In this document: positions 1 to 7,700 of the stretch, piece after piece | How positions within the stretch are numbered: position 1 is the stretch's first letter | Layout: each line of letters opens with the position of its first letter | Assembly (NCBI GenBank): GCA_937912125.1 | Contig: CALDOK010000096.1 | Coordinates: forward strand, 1-33,931 | Origin: an uncultured Pseudomonadota bacterium | GTDB taxonomy: Bacteria > Myxococcota_A > UBA796 > JAFGLY01 | DNA: 33,931 nt | Direction: 5' to 3' | The notes under the pieces: model-generated | The model's database searches: none | Seen by the model: the letters and a program-made list of their open reading frames with translations, nothing else | Told to the model about the DNA's origin: nothing | Program-made: the position numbers and the translations under genes

Positions 1-60
1 CTTGTCACCACAGGCCATGGCCGAGATGAGTAGTGTTGTGAGGAGCATGGATCTCCACAT
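1..60 (-). CDS. N-terminus of a predicted lipoprotein (cut by window edge)
   Basis: Only the first 20 codons lie in the window; the gene runs off the left edge. The ATG at 60-58 (minus strand) follows a clear Shine-Dalgarno, GGAGG four bases upstream. The encoded start, MWRSMLLTTLLISAMACGDK, is a short charged n-region, a hydrophobic stretch and a Cys preceded by small residues, which reads as a lipoprotein signal peptide. The residue at -3 is Ala rather than the usual Leu, so the lipobox is imperfect. It lies 43 bases downstream of the 104-634 gene in the same direction and is probably the last visible member of that minus-strand operon. Function cannot be said. Confidence 0.6.
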   Translation of the reverse strand, partial: MWRSMLLTTLLISAMACGDK

Positions 61-103
61 TGGTCCTCCGTTCCAGACGGGTCGCCGCGACCGGGGAAGC
101 CGC

Positions 104-634
104 CTAGCGCTCCATCACCTTCCATCCTACCCCGAGATCCAGGGTGACCATGGGTGGAAGCGCGGCCCTTCCCCAGGGGGAAAACAAGCCGCCCAGGCCG
201 AGAGAGAGGAGCAGCTTGTCGTCGGCGAGCAGCCCCCAGCGCCCGCCGATCTCGGGGCCCACGGCCACGGCGTTGTCCAGGGCGCCTACATAGCCCCGGG
301 ACCAGGGCGGGTGTAGCTGCAGCCAGCGGGCCCGGGCGCCCACGACGAAGGCGGCGCGGAAGGGCCTGAAGCCCCCACCCAGGCTGACGGACTGCTGGTA
401 GCGGGAGGGCTCGATGAGCAGATCCACATCCCAGCGGGACCCACGACCGTCGGCCAGGCTGAGCAAGGCCTGGGCCCCCACGGGCTGGGGCCAGCCCAGC
501 TTTCCAGCCAGGTACAGCCGGTCTGGAGGCAGGGGCCGTTCGTAGGGCGAAGCGGCGCTGGTGGCGTCCACCGGGGTGTCGGGGGCGGCCAAGGCCACAG
601 CCGCGGCGAGCACGGTGGCCGTGATCAAGCTCAT
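104..634 (-). CDS. small secreted protein, possibly outer-membrane associated
   Basis: This 176-aa protein has an N-terminal signal peptide (start MSLITATVLAAAVALAAP, likely cleavage after the Ala run near residue 17). The mature part is rich in alternating hydrophobic/polar stretches and Gly, for example near its C-terminus LSLGLGGLFSPWG and VTLDLGVGWKVM. That pattern suggests a small beta-barrel or periplasmic beta protein. The start codon overlaps the stop of the upstream hydrolase gene (TGATG arrangement), which supports both the chosen start and translational coupling. I do not recognise the family. Export is well supported; the outer-membrane location is inference from the strand pattern only. 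Confidence 0.7.
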   Translation of the reverse strand: MSLITATVLAAAVALAAPDTPVDATSAASPYERPLPPDRLYLAGKLGWPQPVGAQALLSLADGRGSRWDVDLLIEPSRYQQSVSLGGGFRPFRAAFVVGARARWLQLHPPWSRGYVGALDNAVAVGPEIGGRWGLLADDKLLLSLGLGGLFSPWGRAALPPMVTLDLGVGWKVMER

Positions 635-1713
635 CACCGCGCCTCCGCCAGCGCGTCCAGGTAGCGGACGGTCAGGGCCAGGGCCCGGTTGCGGTAGGCG
701 TCGGCCTCGGACAGGATCTCGTGCCGGGCGCCGTCGACGAAGACCTTCTGGCAGCCGGGAGCGTCGTCGCACCAGGCGTCCTGGGCCTCGGGCAGCACGA
801 TCTGCTCGTCGCCCACCTGGAACATCAGGGTGCGGGTGGGGGTGTGGCGCCCCAGGCGCTGCAGGACCTCGGCGGCCCACATGGACTCGCAGACCCAGCT
901 CCAGCTGGCGCCACCCACCCGCAGCTCCGGGTACTGCTCGTACAGCTGCTTCTTCAGGTCGAAGCGCACCTGGCTCTGGGTGACCTGGCTGTCCTCGAAG
1001 GCGTGATCGGGGTCGTAGTCACCGTGGCCCACGGTGTAGGCCGCGCCGGCGCTGGCCGAGCACACCCCAGTGGCCAGGGTCTGGGCGACCGCCAGGGGGA
1101 AGGCCCCGGTGTCGACCCCGAACATGGGGGAGCTGAACACGGCGCCGTCGAAGACCTCGGGATGCTGCCACAGGTACAAGGCCGCCACCGAGGCGCCCAT
1201 GGAGTGGCCCACGACGAACACAGGGCCGTCCTGGGCAGGCAGCACCACGCCGTCCATCAAGGTGGCCAGGTCTTCGACATAGTCCTGGAAGTACTCGACG
1301 TGGCACAGGTCGGACCCCTCGAAGAGGCGGTCGGAGGCCCCATGGCCCCGGTGGTCCATTGCGTAGACCGTGTAGCCCTGGGCGTTGAGATCGAAGACGT
1401 TCTCGGCGTGCTTGGCGGCGGCTTCGGTGCGGCCCCCCAGCAGCACCACCGCGCCCTTGGGCGCGTTCGCCGGGCTGACCCGGTAGCGGATGGTGATGCC
1501 GTCGACACCCTCGAAGGCGCCCTGCTCGAGGGCGAACCAGGGCTGCTCCACCTGGGCCTCGAAGCGCTCGAGCAGGTCGATCTCACTGCTGAAGTCCGCC
1601 GCTACAGGGCTGTCGGCCGCCTCGAGGTCGATGGGCTCGAGCTTGTCGGGGAGCGCGCAGCCAGCGGCGAGCAGCACGCCGACCAGGGGGAGCGCCCAGC
1701 GCGGGAGGCACAC
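634..1713 (-). CDS. lipoprotein alpha/beta hydrolase (lysophospholipase / monoacylglycerol lipase-like)
   Basis: The protein has 359 aa if it starts at the GTG at 1713, one base after the upstream stop codon. This start gives a lipoprotein signal ending in LLAAGC, so Cys19 would be lipid-anchored. The body is a serine hydrolase of the Hydrolase_4 (serine aminopeptidase S33) type. It shows the MDHRGHG loop (about residues 119-125), the nucleophile elbow GHSMG with Ser171, an acid candidate in QVGDEQIV and the catalytic His in GARHEIL. These resemble PldB-type lysophospholipases and monoacylglycerol lipases, so it probably cleaves ester or acyl substrates at the cell envelope; the substrate is unknown. 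An in-frame ATG lies far upstream at 1962 but would overlap the preceding gene almost completely and put the lipobox mid-protein, so I rejected it. Confidence 0.85.
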   Translation of the reverse strand: MCLPRWALPLVGVLLAAGCALPDKLEPIDLEAADSPVAADFSSEIDLLERFEAQVEQPWFALEQGAFEGVDGITIRYRVSPANAPKGAVVLLGGRTEAAAKHAENVFDLNAQGYTVYAMDHRGHGASDRLFEGSDLCHVEYFQDYVEDLATLMDGVVLPAQDGPVFVVGHSMGASVAALYLWQHPEVFDGAVFSSPMFGVDTGAFPLAVAQTLATGVCSASAGAAYTVGHGDYDPDHAFEDSQVTQSQVRFDLKKQLYEQYPELRVGGASWSWVCESMWAAEVLQRLGRHTPTRTLMFQVGDEQIVLPEAQDAWCDDAPGCQKVFVDGARHEILSEADAYRNRALALTVRYLDALAEAR

Positions 1714-1714
1714 C

Positions 1715-2350
1715 TCAGTCTTGCTCGATCCAGGCGCGCAGCGCGCTGCCATCTGGCTCACCCAGCTCTGCGGACGCCACATCGACCAAGGCCGGCAGCG
1801 CCTTGGGAGCCAGCTGCTTGGCCTGCCCAAGGATGAGTCGCGCCATGCGCTCGGCGTCACCGATCTTGCGAACCCGGGGGCCGTCGTCCTTCTCGATGAT
1901 GATGCGGCGCACGTGGTTGGCCAGGTCCGGGATGCCCCGGGCGCCGAAGGTCCAGCCCTCACCGTCGTCGAAGCGCTCCACCAGGGGGTAGCTGCTGGCC
2001 AGCTCGGGGTTGGTGCGCATGGACTTGGGCAGGTCGATGCGGTCCAGATGGGGCAAGCGCACGCCGGGCATGCCCCGCGCCTCTTCGGATGGGATGGTGT
2101 GGCCCGGCACCATGCGCACGCAGCGCCAGGGGCCGCCCTCGATCTCCCCTGTGGCGTGGGTGCACAGGATGATCCGGGTGCCGTGGAAGGCCCGGATGAC
2201 CATGGAGCTCAGCTCGTCGGACTGCAGCTTTCCCTGGATGCTGCCCGTGGGAAAGACCCTGAGCACCCGGCGCTTGCCCCCAAAATCGACGCCCGACCAG
2301 GCCAGGATGTCACAGCGAACCCGCTCGCCAATCTCGAGGACCACTTCCAT
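1715..2350 (-). CDS. conserved-looking protein of unknown function
   Basis: A 211-aa protein with no signal peptide or membrane segment, so probably cytoplasmic. It begins MEVVLEIGERVRCDILAW and is beta-rich in the first half; the second half is more helical and charged (IIIEKDDGPRVRKIGDAERM). I do not recognise a domain. The start at 2350 is set by a strong Shine-Dalgarno; an in-frame ATG seven codons upstream would place that site inside the coding region. Its stop is one base from the GTG of the lipoprotein hydrolase, so the two are probably co-translated. Function unknown. Confidence 0.75.
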   Translation of the reverse strand: MEVVLEIGERVRCDILAWSGVDFGGKRRVLRVFPTGSIQGKLQSDELSSMVIRAFHGTRIILCTHATGEIEGGPWRCVRMVPGHTIPSEEARGMPGVRLPHLDRIDLPKSMRTNPELASSYPLVERFDDGEGWTFGARGIPDLANHVRRIIIEKDDGPRVRKIGDAERMARLILGQAKQLAPKALPALVDVASAELGEPDGSALRAWIEQD

Positions 2351-2356
2351 GGGTCT

Positions 2357-2364
2357 ACCTCCTT
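2357..2364 (-). promoter_or_regulatory. ribosome binding site deciding the 2350 start
   Basis: On the minus strand this reads AAGGAGGT, close to a perfect anti-16S match, with a six-base spacer to the ATG at 2350. It excludes the longer in-frame ATG at 2371. Confidence 0.8.
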
Positions 2365-2410
2365 CGAGCACACCCCCGACATAGCGGATCGGCGGCCGAT
2401 GGGCTCCCCT

Positions 2411-3619
2411 TCACGGCGTCGCGGGTGGGTCGCTCTGGGGCTCGACGGGAGCCTGGGGCTCAGCGGGAGCCTGGGGCTCGGCAGGCCCCCTTGCTGACTG
2501 CCCCCGGCACAGCAGCAGACCGAGCACGGGATCGTCGTGCTGGATCTGGCAGCGCTGCTGTAGAATCCAGAGCTCGAGCCCCTCGGGGACGGCCATGGCC
2601 AGGGCCTCGTCGAAGCGGGCGCGAGCCGCCGGGCCCTCGCCTAGCCTGCGCTCGATCTCGCCCACCAGGTAGGTGGTGATGGCGGCCTTTTCGCCCTCTA
2701 GGGAGCCCTGGTCCAGCGCCGCGACGAAGCCATCGCGGGCCAGCCGCTGGTAGTGACGCTCGAGCTCTACGGACTCTCGGATGGCCTGGGCCTTGCCGGG
2801 CCACTCGGTGGGGGGGAAACAATCCTCGAGGGTAGCCAGGGACTCCAGCAGCGCGGCGTGTTCGCCGTGGGACCGCATCAGGCTGGCGCCATAGGCGGCG
2901 CTCAGGCAGCGCAGATCCCCCGGAGCGCTCTCGGCGCCGGTCAGCAGGCGCACCCCCGTCCAGACCTCGACGTCCGCGGGGTTGACCATACCCAGCTCGC
3001 CCGCCTGCTCAGTGAACTCGGTGAGCCGGCCGAAGAGCCAGTCCCGCTGCGCCTCACTGGGCTCGGCGCCCCGCAGGTGGACGGGGTGGTAGCCCATGCG
3101 CACCGCCCAGGCGGCCTGCAGGTAGATGTCGGCCACCCGCTCCTGGTCGCCGCCCCGCAGCGCCACGGTCTGGGCCAGCATGTCCAGCCGGGCCCAGGAC
3201 GGCAGGTCGCCGTAGGGGGCCTCAGCCCGGAAGGGCACATCGCTCAAAGACTCCGGACGCAGCAGCGCCCCGCCCTGGATGGACTGGCGCTGGTCGGCGG
3301 TCAGGGCCAGCTCGTCGCCGTCACCGGGCACCTTACCCCCGCGCTTGCGTCGCTTGGTCTCGTCGAAGTCCGCGGGCCAGCCCGTGAAGCCGCACTGACC
3401 GCAGGTGGCCACGACCTCCATGAAGACCTGGGCGCCATGGGCCCGCCGCAGCAGATCACGATCCTGGCCTCCCATGTCGTTGGTGGACATGGGCTGCTGC
3501 ACCGCGATGGGCTCTCCACAGACCGGACAGAAGCGCTGCTCGCTGGTCAGCGTGGTGGCCAAGGCAGCGGTGGCGAGGAGCAGGACCAGCAGCGGTAAGA
3601 CGCGGAGGAGGAAGCGCAT
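2411..3619 (-). CDS. secreted DUF2225-like zinc-ribbon/TPR-type protein
   Basis: A 402-aa protein. It starts with a signal peptide (RFLLRVLPLLVLLLATAALA, residues 2-21) and then has two CxxC pairs: Cys31/Cys34 in CPVCGEPI and Cys73/Cys76 in CGQCGFTGW. This spacing resembles the DUF2225 family, where the pairs probably form a zinc ribbon ahead of helical TPR-like repeats. The rest is helix-rich and compatible with that. The C-terminus is a low-complexity Pro/Gln/Glu tail with repeated EPQAP units (about residues 380-396). The start is supported by GGAG six bases upstream. It may head the minus-strand run that continues to position 1, although 60 bases separate it from the next gene. Family membership is by motif recall and not verified. 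Confidence 0.7.
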   Translation of the reverse strand: MRFLLRVLPLLVLLLATAALATTLTSEQRFCPVCGEPIAVQQPMSTNDMGGQDRDLLRRAHGAQVFMEVVATCGQCGFTGWPADFDETKRRKRGGKVPGDGDELALTADQRQSIQGGALLRPESLSDVPFRAEAPYGDLPSWARLDMLAQTVALRGGDQERVADIYLQAAWAVRMGYHPVHLRGAEPSEAQRDWLFGRLTEFTEQAGELGMVNPADVEVWTGVRLLTGAESAPGDLRCLSAAYGASLMRSHGEHAALLESLATLEDCFPPTEWPGKAQAIRESVELERHYQRLARDGFVAALDQGSLEGEKAAITTYLVGEIERRLGEGPAARARFDEALAMAVPEGLELWILQQRCQIQHDDPVLGLLLCRGQSARGPAEPQAPAEPQAPVEPQSDPPATP

Positions 3620-3941
3620 GGGAACTCCAGAGCAGATGCTTGCTTAGCCGACAAGACCGAGCGGAGCCTGCATCCTGATGACCAGACACCGAAGACGCGG
3701 CACGGGCAGACCCCAGGTGCGAAGCGCCAGTGCCAGGCTCTTGCGCAGGTGCGAACCTGCCTTCGCAGCTCTGGCCGGAGCGACGACGGCGAACAGCTGA
3801 ATGACCGCTCAGTCGGAAATGCCGCTCGAGACGGCGACCCGGCCTGACGAGCGCCCCACGCCGGGCTCTGTTCAGGGGGGCCGCCAGCACTGCGCACGAC
3901 TCTTGCACTGACCACCAGCGCATCGCGCACTGGAGGCCGCT
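3620..3941. other. divergent intergenic region
   Basis: These 322 bases separate two outward-facing genes and must carry promoters for both. I could not pick a convincing -35/-10 pair on either strand. The visible structure is a direct repeat CAGGTGCGAA at 3714-3723 and 3746-3755 (32 bases start to start). The second copy extends into a perfect hairpin or operator-like CAGGT-GCGA-ACCTG at 3746-3759. Open frames crossing this region lack ribosome sites and look like GC-rich noise. Confidence 0.4.
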
Positions 3942-4775
3942 GTGATCTACGACGCCCTGTTGGCCATGGACCTGCCCTCTGAGCTGGGCCCACCCCTGCC
4001 CACACCCCCGACCAAGGGGATCGAGAACCTGCTGTTCACCGGGAGCTGGGCCTCCCGCCGCGGCTGCTGCGCCCTGTCGTCCGCGGTGGTGCTGGCGCGC
4101 TGCTGCGGGGTGCTCGGGGCGCTGGGCTGCACCGGGCTCACTGTGCGGGACGACGCGGGCAGCGTGCTGGCCCAGGCGGTCCCCGCCGCCATGGGCCGTG
4201 AGCTCGCCGACCGCTGGCCCGAGGCGCTGCCGCCCAGCTGGCAGGAGCAGCCATGCGAGCTCGAGATCATGGGCAGCCTGCGGGACCGCGGCATCGCTGC
4301 GGCCATCACCCTGCGCTACACGCCGCGCCATGACCCGGAGCATGGCGCCCTGACCGGGTCCCTGCGGGCCCTGTGGGACCTGCGCCCTGCCCCGGCGGAC
4401 GAGGCCGCCTTCCAGCGCTCGGTCGAGGCCGCCCTGATGGGTGATGGGAGCCTGCGGGAGCTTGGGCGACGGCTGAGCAGCCGCGGCGAGCACCTGGCCC
4501 TCCAGAGCGTGCGCTGCCTGGGTGAGGCCTTCGACGCCGCGCCGGGCGCCACCTGGGGTCGGGTGGTGGTGCTGCAAGGCTACCGCGACACCCCGGAGCG
4601 CTTCGCTGACCTGCTCGCGGGCGTTCCTGACGAGCAGCGGGTGGTCCTGGCCCTGCTCGAGGCTCGCCTGGCCAGCAGCCAGATCCGCTGGCCCGCCCTG
4701 GACGCCGATGGAGTCCAGGGCCACCTGCGGCGCGGGCGCTTCGTGCCCTCGGCCGAGGTGTTCCATGTCGCGTGA
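3942..4775 (+). CDS. unknown protein coupled to the giant membrane protein
   Basis: A 277-aa protein starting at GTG 3942, chosen because TGGAGG sits five bases upstream; an ATG at 3966 is possible. No clear signal peptide. Residues about 40-65 are hydrophobic and Cys-rich (GCCALSSAVVLARCC, GALGC) and could be a weak membrane helix. The remainder is charged and predicted helical (SVEAALMGDGSLRELGRRL, ARLASSQIRWPALD). No domain recognised. Its last 11 bases overlap the start of the 1798-aa membrane protein, indicating coupled translation and probably a shared role. Confidence 0.65.
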   Translation: MIYDALLAMDLPSELGPPLPTPPTKGIENLLFTGSWASRRGCCALSSAVVLARCCGVLGALGCTGLTVRDDAGSVLAQAVPAAMGRELADRWPEALPPSWQEQPCELEIMGSLRDRGIAAAITLRYTPRHDPEHGALTGSLRALWDLRPAPADEAAFQRSVEAALMGDGSLRELGRRLSSRGEHLALQSVRCLGEAFDAAPGATWGRVVVLQGYRDTPERFADLLAGVPDEQRVVLALLEARLASSQIRWPALDADGVQGHLRRGRFVPSAEVFHVA

Positions 4776-7700
4776 CCCGAAGGCGATCGCCAGCCCCGCC
4801 CAGGTCACCGCAGACACCCGCAGCGCCATCGCCTTCCACGCGGGCGTGCTGGTGCAGATCCAGCGCTGGCACCGCGTGGGCCTCATCGACGGCGGCACCC
4901 GGGCCTGCCTGCTCCGCTACGAGCGCAGCCAGATCGCCGAGGCGAGCCGCGCCGCCTTCACCCCACCCGAAGCTCCCGCTGCTGACGCCACTTTAGCCCC
5001 AGCTCCCACCGGGGCGAGCCCTGATCCGACCCCCGCCATGTCGGCGACCACTGCCGACGCTCCCCAGGAAGCCGAGCCCCGCAGGCCGGCCCCGGCGGTG
5101 CAAGCAGCGACGGCGGCCCCGCCAGTCCTCGCGCCGGCCCCAGCACCCGGGGCCGCAGCGAAGCCGGCCAGCGCACCCGCCGCCAAGCCCGCGGGGGTAC
5201 GGGCCGCGGCCTTGCCCCAGCGCCCCGAGAGCCACGCCGGCTCCACCCTGGCCGTGGTCGGGCACTTCCTCCGGGAGCGCACCTGGTGGCTGGTGGGCGC
5301 CGCGCTGACCGTGGTGGGCTCCTTCTTCGTGGCCGGCACGGTCTGGTCCGACCTGGGCAGCATGCCCCGCGTCACCCTGGTGCTGGTGGGACTGGGCGTC
5401 TACGCTCAGGCCTTCGCCGCGCTCGGGCACAGGCTGGCCCGCCAGGAAGGCGGTCGGCGCGCCGGACGCTGGCTGGTAGGTGTGAGCGTAGCGCTGGCCC
5501 CCGTGCTGGCCATGGCCGCAGGTAGCGGCTGGAGCCTCGGGGGCCTGACGGGGACCCTGTTCAGCCTGCTGGCCCTGCTGGCCGTGGGCGGGCTGCTCGC
5601 CTGGCGCCTGCCCCGGGACCTGCCCCTGCTGCTGCCCTCCGCCGCGCCCACCTTCCGCTGGATCTACCTGCTGCTCTCGGTGGGCGTGGGGATGCTACCC
5701 CTGGCTCCATCGCCTGCGTGGCTGCTGCTGCCCGTGGCGATCGCTGCGCTCGGGCTGTGGTGGACGCTCACTCGCCTGCGCCGGCTCCCGCCCGCGGTGG
5801 GCCTGCTGCTGCTGCACCCCCTGGCATTCCACGCCTACCTGGCGCCCCACGGCTGGAGCGGCGCCTACGCCCCCGCCCTGGCGGTCGCCGCCCTGGCGGT
5901 GCTCTACCTGGACGCGGCCCTGGGTCGCTGGCGCGGCGTCCACGCCCAACACCTGCGCGGGCTGCGCGGTGTGCTGGCACTGACCCTGGCGGGGCTGGCC
6001 CTGCTGTTGCTGCTCCCAGGCTTCGAGCCCCTGCCCGCCGGGGCGGAGACGTCCATCGTCGGCCTGCTGCTGGCACCCTTCTTCCTGGGGGCGGCCCTGT
6101 GCTGGAGGCGCCCGGCGCTCATCTATGGCTCCCTGCTGGCGGCGCTGCTGTTCACCCTGGCCCTGCCCGACCTGTTCTGGGCCATCGTGGAGCCCTTCCA
6201 GCAGGTGGCGAGGAATGCCCTAGGCTACAGCTCCGAGCCCCTGCCCCTGGCCTGGTACAGCCTGACCCTCCTGCCCTACCTGCTGGTCTGCCGCCTGGCG
6301 GCCGGTGGGCTGAGGCGCAGCGGCTGGCGACAGGCCGAGGCCCTGAGCGACCACAGCTGGCGCTGGACCTTCGCCCTGTCCCTGCTGCTGGTGGTGCTCG
6401 CCAACACCCGCGGCGCCGATCTGCGCCCGGCCCTGCTGGCCCTGCCGCTGCACGGGGCGCTCTGGCTCCGGGAGCACCGGGTGCGCAGCCTGGTGAGCGG
6501 CGCCCTGCCCTGGGCGGGCCTGGTGGTCTGGACTGTCGATCTGCTCTGGTTCACAGGAGCCTCGGCGGAGCTGCGGCTCGTCGTCGGCGCCGGCCTGGTG
6601 CTGGCCCTGATCCCCGCGGGCCGGTTCCTGGCTCGCCGCCTGGGCGAGGGCGCCGTGCTGCAGGGCGCCCGCATCGTGGCGGTGCCCGCGGCTGTGCTCG
6701 TGCCCGCGCTCCTGGCCGGCTGGCAAGCCCCGGCCCTGGCGCTCTTCCTCACCGGCGCAACCCTGTGGCTGGTGAGCCTGAGCCTCAGGCCCCTGGCCCT
6801 GCCCCCGAGCCGGACCCTCTACGCCCTAGAGTCCCTGCTGGCGGTCACTGGCCAGGCCCTGCTGGCGGCGGGCGCCCTGGCCTGGGCCGCTCCCCTGAAG
6901 CCCAGCCCCCTGGCCTGGGCCGCGGGCCTCGAGGCGGTGGCCATCGCCGCCGTCACCCTCGCGTGGTGGCTCCCTCGGCGCCGCCAGCGCGTGGACGTCA
7001 CCCGCGTCGCCCTCGAGGTCTGGGCACACGCCCTGGCCCTGGCGGCGGTGATCGTGCTGATGTCCCTGGTCGGGCTCGAGCGCAGCCTGATGAAGCTGCC
7101 GGTGGCCCTGCTGCTGGCCTGGTGGCTCAGCCGGACCCACTGGCGAGTCTACGGCGCTCTGCTGGTCTTCGGGGTGGCCGAGTCGGTGCTCCGGCGCCTG
7201 TGGCTCGCCGACATCCTCGACCCCGGAACCCTGGCGGTGATCGCCATCGCCCTGTGCTGGCTTCCCGCCCTGGCGCTCATCACCATGAAGCGCAGCGTGC
7301 CCCGCTTCGGCTCCCACTGGATTCACCGGAGCCTGGGTCAGCCCGCGGCCTGGCTGGGGGCGCTGGCGGCGGGGATCGCCCTGCCCTGGATCCTGCTCGC
7401 GGGCGACCCTGGGGTGGAGCTGCAGCTGACCACCCTCTCCCTGGTGGCCATGCTGCTGGCCGCCAGCCGGCTCGTCCCCGACCTGCGCGATCACCTCGAG
7501 GCGGCAGCCTGGGGCGCGGCCATCGCCTGCGCCACGGCCTGGGCCCTCGGTGAACCCCTGGTGCTCATGCTGCCCTGGCTGGCACTGCTCCCCGCGACCA
7601 TCGGCCTGCTGGCCCTGGGGCGGCCCACCACCGTCCGTCGCGCCGCCACCGTGGCTGCCATGTGCGCCGCCATGGTCGTGATCGCTGTCCACGGGCCCCT

